64,000 bases of DNA from NCBI RefSeq assembly GCF_008014675.1, contig NZ_VOXD01000005.1:1-64000 (forward strand), given 5' to 3'. The notes below the pieces were generated by a model. It was not told the DNA's origin and did no database searches. It saw only the letters and a program-made list of their open reading frames with translations. Below, in pieces: positions 25,395 to 34,089 of the stretch (within the stretch, counting starts at the first letter, position 1; each line of letters opens with the position of its first letter). This DNA is from Neolewinella aurantiaca (GTDB lineage Bacteria > Bacteroidota > Bacteroidia > Chitinophagales > Saprospiraceae). The position numbers were made by a program, and so were the translations under genes.

Positions 25395-26327
25395 ATGTCA
25401 AGCTATCCGGTTTTAGATGTTTTAAAGGTTTTGCGGTTTCCCAATCTCGTTGTGGTTGCCGCTACCCAGCTATTGGTATTTTACCGTGTCCTTCTTCCTG
25501 CATTTCAGCAGGAAGGTATCGCCACCGTACTTTCCCCCTGGAAGCTTTTTGAAATGATCACCATAACTCTGCTAATCACAGCATCGGGTTATCTCATCAA
25601 TGATTTACAAGACGAAACCACCGACGGCATTAACCGGCCGGGTGCAAACCCGGTAGCCAGGCTCGGGCGTCCTACCGTAATGTGGTTCTACGGGGTTTCT
25701 ATTTTGGTTGCTTTCATGATCAGCCAACTCCTCGCCTACCGCCTCGGTGAGCTTCATCTTCTATGGATATTCCCCTTAGCTGTAGGGATGTTGTCTATCT
25801 ACAGTATAGGAATGAAACGAGTGCCCGTTCTGGGGAACTTACTTGTTGCCGCTTATTGTGCCGGTGTACCGGGCATCCTTTTACTTACCGAACGCGCTGG
25901 CATGCGCCAGCTGATTTCCGTTAACCCTGAATCAGGGATGAACGCACTCAGGGTATCTGTACTTTTCATGGTCTTCGCCTTCGTTGCGACGCTCCTGCGC
26001 GAACTGGTTAAGGACCTCGAAGATATTCGTGGTGACAGGGAAGTCGGGCGACGTACCATCCCGGTTATGTGGGGCGTTTCTCTCAGCCGTAAGCTCGGCA
26101 TTCTTCTGGGCCTGATGGTTATTGGCGCCATCCTGTGCCCTATTTTCCTTGGCTGGCCAGCTTTTCTGGCGCCACCGATGCTGGGATGTATTATCGTACT
26201 TATCATCGGCTTACTGTACATTCTTTTCCAACTATCCAGAGCACAGGACGCTCCTGATTATCACCGCCTCAGCGTTCAACTTAAGTTCTTCCTCTTGGGC
26301 GGACTAGGGTTACTGGCTTTTTTCTAG
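25395..26327 (+). CDS. UbiA-type prenyltransferase
   Basis: A 310-residue membrane protein with about nine hydrophobic spans. The two Asp-rich motifs of UbiA enzymes are visible: NDLQDETTDGINRPG near residue 75 and RELVKDLEDIRGDREVG near 205. It resembles the geranylgeranylglycerol-phosphate geranylgeranyltransferase-like branch common in Bacteroidota; the acceptor is not certain. Start at 25395 (MSSYPVLDVLK); an upstream methionine at 25347 is less likely. Confidence 0.85.
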   Translation: MSSYPVLDVLKVLRFPNLVVVAATQLLVFYRVLLPAFQQEGIATVLSPWKLFEMITITLLITASGYLINDLQDETTDGINRPGANPVARLGRPTVMWFYGVSILVAFMISQLLAYRLGELHLLWIFPLAVGMLSIYSIGMKRVPVLGNLLVAAYCAGVPGILLLTERAGMRQLISVNPESGMNALRVSVLFMVFAFVATLLRELVKDLEDIRGDREVGRRTIPVMWGVSLSRKLGILLGLMVIGAILCPIFLGWPAFLAPPMLGCIIVLIIGLLYILFQLSRAQDAPDYHRLSVQLKFFLLGGLGLLAFF

Positions 26328-26381
26328 CTCCTTCCACCGGGCCTCCAAACCAATATTTAAAAGGCCTCAGGCCATCTGAAT

Positions 26382-26954
26382 ATGTCCTACTACGTCCACG
26401 AAACAGCAATAGTTGATCAGGGAGCTATAATCGGATCAGGCTCTAAAATATGGCATTTCTGCCACCTGATGCCGGGTTGTGAAATTGGCGAAGATTGTTC
26501 TTTGGGCCAAAATGTTTTCGTTGCTCAGCAAGTGAAGCTGGGGCGAAACTGCAAGGTTCAGAATAATGTGAGTCTCTACTCCGGCGTTACGTGCGGCGAC
26601 GATGTATTTATTGGTCCTTCGGCCGTATTCACGAACGTAATCAACCCGCGCTCGGCTGTAAACCGTAAAAGTGAGTACTTACCTACCCGGCTGGACAAAG
26701 GAGTAACCATTGGAGCCAATGCGGTCATCGTCTGTGGCACCCACCTCGCTCAGTACGCTTTCGTTGGTGCCGGGAGCGTTGTCACCAAAGATGTTCCCGC
26801 CTACGCGCTCGTTGTCGGGAACCCTGCACGCCAGACAGGATGGATGAGTGCTGCCGGAGGAAAGCTCAGTTTCTCTCCCGACGGTAAAGCCTCCTGCCCC
26901 GAAACGGGAGAAATGTATCTGCTTGCCGATGATCAGGTGCTGCCCTTAAACTAA
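26382..26954 (+). CDS. Left-handed beta-helix N-acetyltransferase (WbpD/WlbB-like)
   Basis: A 190-residue hexapeptide-repeat transferase with isoleucine-patch turns (AIVDQGAIIGSGSKIW, CEIGEDCSLGQNV, VKLGRNCKVQNNV, VTCGDDVFIGPSAVFTNVINP, VTIGANAVIVCGTHLAQYAFVGAGSVVTKDV). The ordering and the WHFCHLMPG segment match enzymes acetylating the 3-amino group of UDP-2-acetamido-3-amino-glucuronate. The C-terminal 25 residues (CPETGEMYLLADD) look like a short appended tail. It directly precedes a WbpB-like dehydrogenase gene, which supports a nucleotide-sugar pathway. Confidence 0.85.
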   Translation: MSYYVHETAIVDQGAIIGSGSKIWHFCHLMPGCEIGEDCSLGQNVFVAQQVKLGRNCKVQNNVSLYSGVTCGDDVFIGPSAVFTNVINPRSAVNRKSEYLPTRLDKGVTIGANAVIVCGTHLAQYAFVGAGSVVTKDVPAYALVVGNPARQTGWMSAAGGKLSFSPDGKASCPETGEMYLLADDQVLPLN

Positions 26955-26999
26955 CCCGTATTCATACCATCATTCTTAGCCCGCTAATCTGAACCTGCT

Positions 27000-28067
27000 A
27001 TCGGACCATCAAATACAACCATCTCTTTTGCGGTCATCGGCCTTGGTCATATTGGCCGGAGACACGCATTACTCATCGATGCACAACCATCCGCCCGCCT
27101 GGTGGCCATCTGCGACCCCCTGCCTGAAAATAAGCTTAACCGCCCCGACGAACTGAGTAGTGTTCCCTTATTCAAAGATATGGCTGCTTTATTATCTTCA
27201 GATGTAGCGTTCGATGTAGCTTGCATCTGCACGCCTAACGGACTCCACGCCGGGCAGGCCATCGAGTGCTTGAAAGCTGGCAAGCACGTGGTGGTAGAGA
27301 AACCTCTGGCCCTCAATATCCGAGATTGCCTTGCCATCATCGAAGCTGCTCAAAATGCCAACAAGCATGTCTTTGGTGTAATGCAAAACCGCTACAGCCC
27401 AGCTTCCGATTGGCTCAAACAACAACTTGACGACGGCCGACTGGGGAAGATTCTCCAGGTTCACCTCAACTGTTTCTGGAACCGGGATCATCGCTATTAC
27501 ACCTCTCCCCCCGACGGAAAGCCGCACCCCTGGCACGGCGACGAAGCTCTGGACGGAGGAGTCCTCTTCACTCAATTCGCCCATTTCATTGATCTCCTTT
27601 GCTGGTGCTTCGGTGATGTTTCAGTGCAATCCGCCCGCTTTGCAAACCAAAAACACGAAAATATTCATGCGTTCCCCGATTCCGGCGTTGTCCATTTCTC
27701 CCTTGGCGATCAAACCCTTGGCAGCCTCAATTTCAGCACTGCTATCTGGGACCGGAACTTCGAGTCTACCCTAACGGTCATCTCCGAAAAAGGAACCGTA
27801 AAGCTTGGTGGCCAGTACATGAACGAAGTGAAATACTGTCACGTCGAAGGGCTCGAATTCCCCGAGCTTCCACCAAGTAGCCCCGCCAACAATTACGGCC
27901 CCTACACCGGTTCTGCCGCCAATCATCACTTCGTAATCGACAACGTGGTCGACGTACTGAACAACAAAGCCACTGTAGCAACACCCGCCACCGAGGGCCT
28001 CGCCGTCGTGCAAGTCATTCAGGATATTTACGCACTGGGCGCAAACGCAGGTGCAGTGAACGGTTAG
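27000..28067 (+). CDS. Gfo/Idh/MocA family oxidoreductase (WbpB/WlbA-like), non-canonical start
   Basis: An NAD(P)-dependent sugar dehydrogenase of about 350 residues. The Rossmann motif FAVIGLGHIGRRHA is encoded from about 27027 and the catalytic EKPLAL from 27298, then the C-terminal beta domain. The frame opens after a stop at 26985 and has no ATG, GTG or TTG before a GTG at 27102, which would delete the nucleotide-binding loop. ATC codons at 27000 and 27021 are the nearest alternatives, so the start given is provisional. It follows the WbpD-like gene by 45 bp. The C-terminus (GANAGAVNG) is encoded by a dispersed-word copy. Confidence 0.82.
   Translation: MGPSNTTISFAVIGLGHIGRRHALLIDAQPSARLVAICDPLPENKLNRPDELSSVPLFKDMAALLSSDVAFDVACICTPNGLHAGQAIECLKAGKHVVVEKPLALNIRDCLAIIEAAQNANKHVFGVMQNRYSPASDWLKQQLDDGRLGKILQVHLNCFWNRDHRYYTSPPDGKPHPWHGDEALDGGVLFTQFAHFIDLLCWCFGDVSVQSARFANQKHENIHAFPDSGVVHFSLGDQTLGSLNFSTAIWDRNFESTLTVISEKGTVKLGGQYMNEVKYCHVEGLEFPELPPSSPANNYGPYTGSAANHHFVIDNVVDVLNNKATVATPATEGLAVVQVIQDIYALGANAGAVNG
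28038..28055 (+). repeat. Dispersed 18-bp word, copy 14 (2 changes)
   Basis: GGCGCAAACGCAGGTGCA, ending 12 bp before the end of the oxidoreductase gene, read as GANAGA. Confidence 0.75.
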
Positions 28068-28148
28068 GAGAACAGCGTTGTAGCCGATGCAACGCCTAAC
28101 TTAAGTAAAGAGGAAACTCGCCGCCCCCCTTCCCTCTGCTCATGAGCC

Positions 28149-29276
28149 CTAACCAAATCCTCGTAAAGTATTTACCAGCTTATTAACCTCTTCCGTACTG
28201 TTGAATGCGTGCAGGCAAATCCTCAACCGCTCACTACCTTCCGGTACCGTCGGAGAGCGTATTCCTTTCACTAATAAGCCTGCTTTCCGGCAAGCGGCCT
28301 CGGCAAGCATCACCTCTTCGTTTCCGGGAAAACCGACTACCTGAATCGGTCCTTCGTTGGGGGGCAGACGATCTGCCATCCCAGTACTCAGCATACCTTC
28401 CCGAAACTGTCTGATTATTCGCTGGAGGTCAGACAGTCGTTCTTTGTGCAAAACAGCAAGCTTATTATAAGCGTCCGCCACCCCACGCCATTGGGAGGGC
28501 GCCGGCCCGGTGGTATAAATAAACGGTCGGCAGGTATTGATGAGGTACTCCCGCAAACTCTGTGTACCCAAAACGACTGCACCGTGGGCTCCAAATGCCT
28601 TACCGAAGGTGATTATAGTAGCGAACACCTCGCTTTGCAGTCCCAAAGCAGCCACTAGTCCTCGTCCTTCCGGGCCATCCAATCCTCCGGAATGGGCTTC
28701 GTCGACAATTAAGTGCGCACCGTACGCCTTACACAGGCTGGCCATCTCCGCCAACGGAGCCACGTCTCCGTCCATACTGAAGCGACCTTCGGTCAGTACG
28801 AACAATTGTCCGTTGTTTTTCCCTTGCTTGAGCGTGTGCGCAAGGGTTTCTTCCAGATCGTTATGAGGGAACCTCTTCCCTCTAGCGAAACCCAACCGGA
28901 TACCGTCGCGACAACTCGCATGGATCAGCTCATCGTAAAGGATGGTATCCCCGCGCTTTAAAAGCGCGGAGAAAAGACCAAGGTTGGTCGTGTACCCAGC
29001 ATTGAACATCAAGGCTGCAGGATACCCATGAAAGGCTGCGATGCTGCGCTCCAAGGCGTTGTACGAATCATCGTCTCCGGAGATGGACCGGGAGCCGGTC
29101 GCACCGGACCATACCGGATCTACCCAAACACCTTCATCCCCACGCTGCACCTGCGACCGCGCCAGGCCTAAATAATCGTTAGACCAAAAATCGATTCCGG
29201 TTACCGTTCCTGCCAGCGAGCGGAAGTTGCCCGCCGCTCGGATAGCATCCAGCCGGTCGTCAAGAAAGTTATCCAT
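28149..29276 (-). CDS. BioF-like alpha-oxoamine synthase family protein
   Basis: A 375-residue PLP enzyme of the AONS/KBL family. Landmarks are the opening FWSNDYLGLA, GSRSISG, the Asp of VDEAHSGG that contacts the PLP ring nitrogen, and the PLP-lysine in TFGKAFGAHGA. It could be 8-amino-7-oxononanoate synthase (biotin) or another acyl-CoA/amino-acid condensing enzyme; no other biotin gene is adjacent. Start at 29276 (MDNFLDDRL). Residues about 38-44 (ARSQVQ) are encoded by a dispersed-word copy immediately after the conserved NDYLGL. Confidence 0.85.
   Translation of the reverse strand: MDNFLDDRLDAIRAAGNFRSLAGTVTGIDFWSNDYLGLARSQVQRGDEGVWVDPVWSGATGSRSISGDDDSYNALERSIAAFHGYPAALMFNAGYTTNLGLFSALLKRGDTILYDELIHASCRDGIRLGFARGKRFPHNDLEETLAHTLKQGKNNGQLFVLTEGRFSMDGDVAPLAEMASLCKAYGAHLIVDEAHSGGLDGPEGRGLVAALGLQSEVFATIITFGKAFGAHGAVVLGTQSLREYLINTCRPFIYTTGPAPSQWRGVADAYNKLAVLHKERLSDLQRIIRQFREGMLSTGMADRLPPNEGPIQVVGFPGNEEVMLAEAACRKAGLLVKGIRSPTVPEGSERLRICLHAFNSTEEVNKLVNTLRGFG
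29146..29163 (-). repeat. Dispersed 18-bp word, copy 15 (perfect)
   Basis: Reads GGCGCGGTCGCAGGTGCA on the minus strand, in the BioF-like gene as ARSQVQ. Confidence 0.9.
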
Positions 29277-29356
29277 TTGGTCAGTTTTGCCGGGCTTCCT
29301 ACCCAAAACAGCAAGTTACGACAGCTTACCCAAAGGTGCTTTTTGAATCTATCTGA

Positions 29357-30061
29357 CTACCATTCTTCCATCTCGTGGAACAATCCCCATATCTGGTCTT
29401 CGCGCGGCACCTGAGCGGTAATCTTGACCTGTTCTTTCTTCACCGGGTGCAAAAACTCAAGGGAGCGGGCGTGCAGATTAATGTTCGTATCCTCGTTACG
29501 CAGGCGGGAGCCATACTTGATGTCACCCCGGATCGGGGTTTTTAACTGGTCAGCCAGCTGAACCCGGATTTGATGCGGGCGTCCTGTATCGAGCTTGATC
29601 GAGAGCAGCACATTAGTGCCAATACGCCCGAGCAGTTTATAGCTCAGTTTTGCCAGCTTTGCGCCTTTGTGGCGGTTGGAGTCGGCTTTGGGAACAATCT
29701 TGCTTCTGTTTTTGTCCGTGTCCTTATATATGTATCCCTTCAGTTCACCTTCAATCGGGTTGGGCTGATCGGTCGTTATGGCCCAGTAAGTCTTGGTGAT
29801 TTTCCGGTTTTTGAACAGTTCGTTCATCCGGGTAAGCGCCTTGCTGGTACGCGCAAAAAGAATGACGCCACTAACCGGACGGTCGAGCCGGTGAACCTGG
29901 CCCAGGTATACCTCTCCCGGCTTATCGTAGCGGTGTTTGATATAGCTTTTGGCCCAATCCATTACAGTATTATCGCCGGTAGCATCGCCCTGGCTTAACA
30001 CGCCGGCGGGTTTATTGATGGCAATTAGGTGATTGTCTTCGTAGAGTACCTGAAAATTCAT
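29357..30061 (-). CDS. RluA-family RNA pseudouridine synthase
   Basis: A 234-residue enzyme isomerising uridine to pseudouridine in rRNA or tRNA. The catalytic motif VHRLDRPVSGVILFARTSKA contains the essential Asp. The end has the family RPHQIRVQLA and LHARSLEFLHP segments. No S4 domain at the N-terminus, so it belongs to the short RluA/TruC-like branch; the target base is not predictable. Confidence 0.92.
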   Translation of the reverse strand: MNFQVLYEDNHLIAINKPAGVLSQGDATGDNTVMDWAKSYIKHRYDKPGEVYLGQVHRLDRPVSGVILFARTSKALTRMNELFKNRKITKTYWAITTDQPNPIEGELKGYIYKDTDKNRSKIVPKADSNRHKGAKLAKLSYKLLGRIGTNVLLSIKLDTGRPHQIRVQLADQLKTPIRGDIKYGSRLRNEDTNINLHARSLEFLHPVKKEQVKITAQVPREDQIWGLFHEMEEW

Positions 30062-30168
30062 TTTGGATCTTTAGTTCTTCGGATCTTTGATAAGGAGACA
30101 AAGATCGCTTTATTTCAACCAGTAAGTCTCAGACTGGTTCTATTAGCTCAAACTTTAGTCTCTTCCTG

Positions 30169-31065
30169 ATGCATCTTACTCTCGGTTTCTCGCCCTGCCC
30201 CAACGATACTTTCATTTTTGACGCGTTAGTCCATAACCGTATCGATACCGAAGGCCTTTCCTTCGGGGTGCATTTGGGGGATGTAGAAGAGCTCAACCGG
30301 TTGGCTTTTGCGGGAGAACTGGACATAACAAAGCTCAGCTACCACGCTTTTGGCCATCTGACAAATACCTACAACCTGCTGAATTCGGGCAGTGCGCTGG
30401 GCCGGGGAGTCGGGCCGCTGTTGGTTACAAAAGACAAGGAACTGGCGGAGCGTTTCCGGGCGCGGACGCAGGTGCAGGGAAAGGACGAAAAAAGCAACGT
30501 ACTTGCTTCAGGAGATCCGGTCGCGATTCCGGGAAAATACACTACCGCAAATTACCTGCTCGGCCTGGCCCAACCGCACCTCACCAATAAACAGGAAGTG
30601 TTGTTTTCAGACATCGAAGGACGGGTATTGTCCGGTGAATTCACCGCCGGGTTGCTGATCCACGAAAACCGTTTCACTTACCACGAGCGCGGCCTGCATA
30701 AACTTATGGACCTCGGCGAATACTGGGAATCGGCCACCGGATACGCAATCCCTTTGGGTGGCATCGTTGTCAGAAAATCCCTCCCCGACGAAGTACAGCG
30801 CACCTTTGATCGCGTCCTTGCCCGCTCGGTTCGGTATGCTTTCGATCATCCTGCGGCCTCCGCTGACTACGTTGCCGCCCACGCCCAGGAAATGGACGCC
30901 GAGGTTAGGCGTAAGCACATTGCCCTTTACGTAAATCAGTATTCACTCGATCTTGGTCCCGCAGGCCTTGCGGCAGTAAAAGGTTTCATCGAACAGGGTC
31001 GGGAGCGGGGCGTCATCCCCGCCGGACGAAAAGATTACATCGTCGGGTTTTCTCCCAAACAGTAA
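30169..31065 (+). CDS. mqnD: 1,4-dihydroxy-6-naphthoate synthase (futalosine menaquinone pathway)
   Basis: A 298-residue periplasmic-binding-protein-fold enzyme, without signal peptide, of the MqnA/MqnD family. Characteristic segments are LGFSPCPNDTFIFDAL, GELDITKLSYHAF and PGKYTTANYLL. It would convert cyclic dehypoxanthine futalosine to 1,4-dihydroxy-6-naphthoate. Residues about 97-103 (RARTQVQ) come from a dispersed-word copy and begin a roughly 15-residue segment before VAIPGKYTTA that looks longer than usual. The next gene converges with no intergenic base. Confidence 0.92.
   Translation: MHLTLGFSPCPNDTFIFDALVHNRIDTEGLSFGVHLGDVEELNRLAFAGELDITKLSYHAFGHLTNTYNLLNSGSALGRGVGPLLVTKDKELAERFRARTQVQGKDEKSNVLASGDPVAIPGKYTTANYLLGLAQPHLTNKQEVLFSDIEGRVLSGEFTAGLLIHENRFTYHERGLHKLMDLGEYWESATGYAIPLGGIVVRKSLPDEVQRTFDRVLARSVRYAFDHPAASADYVAAHAQEMDAEVRRKHIALYVNQYSLDLGPAGLAAVKGFIEQGRERGVIPAGRKDYIVGFSPKQ
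30459..30476 (+). repeat. Dispersed 18-bp word, copy 16 (perfect)
   Basis: GGCGCGGACGCAGGTGCA inside mqnD, read as ARTQVQ. Confidence 0.9.
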
Positions 31066-31689
31066 TCAGGTGCCGAAAATTTTGTTCTGCGCCTGCTCAT
31101 CAGCCATCATCCGGTACACTTCGTGCCCCCGTTTATAGAACTGCTCAATCTGGGCACTGGGGATCAGCGTTCCTTTACGGTAAAACAAGAGGTAAAAGCC
31201 CAGGCCTTCCATCGACCACCCTTTATTCATCGTAAAGTAATTCAACACTTCGTCCGTGAAATGGTGACGGATGTACTCTTCGTCCTCGCCCGTCAACCGG
31301 TAATGACCGGAAAACTTAGGAAACCGCACGAAGTCGATGTCCGTAAAGCCTACCAGTTCTCCCAACTTATGAACGATCGTTTCTGGCTGCAGCCATAGTT
31401 CGGGCAATCCCAGCTTAGCACTTTGCAGGAAAAATACGGTCTGATGTACGCGGTTATCCTTTGCGGAGCTTCCCCACATCTGGAAACTGTAATCGAAAAT
31501 GGAGATGTCGAACTCCATCAGCCCGTCCTGCTTGCGCATTACACGCTCGATGGTTTTCTTTCTTCCTCCGCTGAACAGCCGAAAATCCTGCAGTTGCTGA
31601 AGGATGCCGTAATCGTCCTCTGCGTGAAATTCGAAGCCAAGTTTATGGGCCAATTCGGCCATGTTTCGTTCTCTGTAGGGATGAACCAT
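31066..31689 (-). CDS. Conserved-looking hypothetical protein
   Basis: A 207-residue soluble protein without signal peptide. It is rich in aromatic residues, with segments such as SIFDYSFQMWGSS, VHQTVFFLQSAKLGLPELWLQPE and FPKFSGHYRLTGEDEEYIRHHF. I do not recognise the family; the middle resembles proteins described only as DUFs in Bacteroidota. Start could also be the methionine at 31662 (MAELAHKLG). Codon use is like its neighbours. It abuts the end of mqnD tail to tail. Confidence 0.75.
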   Translation of the reverse strand: MVHPYRERNMAELAHKLGFEFHAEDDYGILQQLQDFRLFSGGRKKTIERVMRKQDGLMEFDISIFDYSFQMWGSSAKDNRVHQTVFFLQSAKLGLPELWLQPETIVHKLGELVGFTDIDFVRFPKFSGHYRLTGEDEEYIRHHFTDEVLNYFTMNKGWSMEGLGFYLLFYRKGTLIPSAQIEQFYKRGHEVYRMMADEQAQNKIFGT

Positions 31690-31825
31690 TGTTAAATCTT
31701 TAGCGGGGAGAATGTTGAGTTACTGCCCGGGACGGGCGATCGGTGCACAGCGTCGTCAAGGTAATCTTAATGCCGGTGGTGTACAAATTTCTCAACAGCT
31801 TCCGGAACGGAAGCACCCAAAACTA

Positions 31826-31862
31826 AAATGCTCCTCATCCGCCGGGCGAATGAGGAGCATTT
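31826..31862 (-). terminator. Terminator of DUF1573 gene
   Basis: AAATGCTCCTCAT (31826-31838) and ATGAGGAGCATTT (31850-31862) form a perfect 13-bp stem, followed on the minus strand by TTTTAGTTTT. Confidence 0.85.
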
Positions 31863-31888
31863 CAGCTAAAAGAGAATCAGGTTCCGGT

Positions 31889-32374
31889 TTATTTACCGCC
31901 ACCGTTGTTGAAGATTCCCTGCTCGCTGGCAGGAACTGCAGCTGGCTCAGCTGGTTTTGGCTCAACCTTGCCTTTGATGGTGAGGATGATGGGGTCTTCG
32001 CCTACGTTGGTAGTCAGGGTAACGCGTTTGCGGAACTGACCGAGGCGGTGAGTGTCGTAACGTACCTTAACTTCGCTCTCCGCACCTGCTTCGATGGGAG
32101 CTTTGCTGTAGCTGGGTACAGTACAACCGCAGGAACCACGGGCGTTGGTGATCAGGAGCGCCTCAGAGCCTGTGTTCTTGAACTTGAAGATGCGGAAAGG
32201 ATCAGAGTCCTGCTCAATGGTACCGTAATCGATTTCGAGGGTTTCGAAGGTCATCTGCGGTCCGTCGGCAACTGTCTGGTCGACAGTCTCGGTGGCAGGA
32301 GCTGCGCTTTCCTGTGCCTGCATAGCTACAGTAAAGCCGCATGCGAGTACGAGAAGGAGGAGAATGCGTTTCAT
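31889..32374 (-). CDS. DUF1573 domain exported protein
   Basis: A 161-residue protein with signal peptide ending AMQAQ (about 21) and one DUF1573 immunoglobulin-like domain (about 42-140): FETLEIDYGTIEQDSDPFRIFKFKNTG, then SCGCTVPSYSKAPIEAG and the closing ILTIKGKV. The SCGC pair is the family hallmark. Tail is Pro/Ala- and Gly-rich. Widespread in Bacteroidota, function unproven, likely periplasmic or outer-membrane associated. Strong terminator follows. Confidence 0.9.
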   Translation of the reverse strand: MKRILLLLVLACGFTVAMQAQESAAPATETVDQTVADGPQMTFETLEIDYGTIEQDSDPFRIFKFKNTGSEALLITNARGSCGCTVPSYSKAPIEAGAESEVKVRYDTHRLGQFRKRVTLTTNVGEDPIILTIKGKVEPKPAEPAAVPASEQGIFNNGGGK

Positions 32375-32609
32375 GTGGGAGTTATTATTTGAGTTACAAA
32401 TATAAAAACAATACCGGAGGGTCCGGTTTAATGAGGTGTTAACGAAAGACGGTTATCCCGAAGTGAGGTTTTTAAATCCCCGGCTCCAGTGTTGAGATGT
32501 CCAACGTTCCGTCGTTATAACGGATTTGAGACGGAGAAAGGTTGGTTTGGGTACACAGAATCATGTTAAGACTATGCAAAAGTTGGAAGGGAGGTGACTT
32601 AAAGCAGTA

Positions 32610-33146
32610 CTAACCTGGCAGTTTGTTCTTTCTCAGCGTTTTGAGTTTTAACATTCTGAGTTCGTCCGCTAGCTCGTCCTCATCGGCAGATTGCAACCAG
32701 TTTTCCAGCCATGCGGCCAGTTTATCTGGCTGTCGGGTTCCGATCAGTAATCGTTCGCCGTCTTTCATTTCCAGTTGCAAGCCCATATTCCCCTGCATAT
32801 TAAAGGCCTTGCCCGCCGGACCGATCCGGTATCCCCAACCTCCGAATTCACGCAAAGGAGAATACTTACGGACGCGCACATTTTTGATCTCGGACCGGAA
32901 AATCCGCCGTCGACCGAAGGGCCAGAATTTCACCTCGATTCCATCTTCGTTTATGACCGTCCGCAGCTCAATCGTTGCAAGTAAGATCATAACCAATGCC
33001 ATTGAAAGTGGGCCTACTACCGATGCCATTAAATCTGCCCCGTTGCTCCAAGCATTGAAACCCGTGATCGCAAGGGCCACGAAAATAACAAGGTTTAGCA
33101 GCCACAACCACCACTGGTTGAATTTCTGCGATTCGCGATATTCCAT
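32610..33146 (-). CDS. Small membrane protein with PH-like domain
   Basis: A 178-residue protein with two N-terminal membrane spans (about 13-32 and 42-58) separated by a short loop, then a soluble domain (about 62-150) of beta strands: TVINEDGIEVKFWPFGRRRIFRSEIKNVRVRKY and LQLEMKDGERLLIGTRQPDKLAAWLENW. This architecture resembles bacterial PH-type membrane proteins (possibly the DUF6141 family). Function unknown. Confidence 0.75.
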   Translation of the reverse strand: MEYRESQKFNQWWLWLLNLVIFVALAITGFNAWSNGADLMASVVGPLSMALVMILLATIELRTVINEDGIEVKFWPFGRRRIFRSEIKNVRVRKYSPLREFGGWGYRIGPAGKAFNMQGNMGLQLEMKDGERLLIGTRQPDKLAAWLENWLQSADEDELADELRMLKLKTLRKNKLPG

Positions 33147-33489
33147 AGTCGTCCGGTCCGTTTGCTCGAAATTTACGACTTTATTGGTGGGGAGACATCT
33201 GGCACGTTGCTGAGGTGTGTATCACGAGATGCACTACTATCACGAACTTGCCGCTTGTCACGTCTCCCCTCTCCCGAGGAGAGGGGCCGGGGGAGAGGGA
33301 GATTCCGTGCATCTCGTGATACACACGTTGCTGAGTGGGTACAACAAAATGCACAACGAAAACGTACGGGACTGGCCTCTACGCTACAAGAAACGGACCT
33401 CCGCTCCTAAGTAATACCGTTCAAGAAAGGTTGTTTGCGCAATTTGTTACACAACAGTCGTGATTGCTATCCGGAAGGCTTTGGTATAA
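33147..33489. other. Intergenic region carrying MITE-like element
   Basis: The 343-bp gap contains the inverted-repeat element at 33215-33326; the remaining sequence shows no gene. Confidence 0.6.
33203..33335. mobile_element. MITE-like element with terminal inverted repeats and flanking direct repeats
   Basis: Perfect 19-bp inverted ends, GTGTGTATCACGAGATGCA (33215-33233) and its complement (33308-33326), enclose about 74 bp including CTCCCCTCTCCC...GGGGGAGAGGGAG. The 12-bp word CACGTTGCTGAG occurs directly on both sides (33203-33214, 33324-33335), as expected for a target duplication, though it overlaps the right end by 3 bp. No coding content, so it would move only with a transposase encoded elsewhere. 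A diverged copy lies at 34588-34697. Confidence 0.75.
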
Positions 33490-34086
33490 TTAGCCCAGGT
33501 CTGAGGTGATCAGCTTGAGGAACTCATTACGTGTGCGTTCCGCCTTGAAAGCGCCGGTAAAGGCCGAAGTGGTGGTAACCGAAGTCTGCTTTTGTACGCC
33601 CCGCATCATCATACACATGTGGCGGGCTTCGATGACAACCGCTACACCGAGGGGATTGAGGGTTTTATGGATGGCCTGTAGCACCTGATCGGTAAGCCGC
33701 TCCTGCACCTGGAACCGACGCGCAAAAACATCGATCACCCGGGGAATCTTACTCAGGCCAACGATGTAACCATCGGGGATATAAGCTACGTGTGCTTTAC
33801 CGAAAAACGGCAAAAGGTGGTGCTCACAGAGGCTGTAGAGTTCGATGTTTTTAACGATCACCATTTCTGAATAATCCTCGGCAAACATAGCCGACCGGAG
33901 GATAGCCTCGGCGTCCTGCTCGTAGCCCTGGGTAAGGAACTGCATGGCCTTGGCTGCTCGTTCGGGCGTTTTGATCAATCCCTCCCGATCTTTATCCTCT
34001 CCTACCCCATCGATGATGTTAGCGAAGTTGTCGGATAGTTTCTCCGTGATTGCGTCGTCGTAATTCAGTTGCTGGCTAAAAGGCAT
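33490..34086 (-). CDS. folE: GTP cyclohydrolase I
   Basis: A 198-residue enzyme making 7,8-dihydroneopterin triphosphate from GTP for folate or other pterins. Zinc ligands lie in [22 protein letters not shown] and in the C-terminal [30 protein letters not shown] is the conserved dimer segment. Full length. Three bp separate it from the upstream PTPS-like gene, so the two form an operon. FolE-PTPS pairing fits tetrahydrobiopterin-type or 7-deazaguanine (queuosine) synthesis. Confidence 0.97.
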   Translation of the reverse strand: MPFSQQLNYDDAITEKLSDNFANIIDGVGEDKDREGLIKTPERAAKAMQFLTQGYEQDAEAILRSAMFAEDYSEMVIVKNIELYSLCEHHLLPFFGKAHVAYIPDGYIVGLSKIPRVIDVFARRFQVQERLTDQVLQAIHKTLNPLGVAVVIEARHMCMMMRGVQKQTSVTTTSAFTGAFKAERTRNEFLKLITSDLG

Positions 34087-34089
34087 AGC

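Noticed and set aside
33700-33725. TGCACCTGGAACCGACGCGC in folE resembles the dispersed word
   Set aside because: Encodes the family-conserved [11 protein letters not shown] segment of GTP cyclohydrolase I; only the TGCACCTG half matches, so it is ordinary coding sequence.
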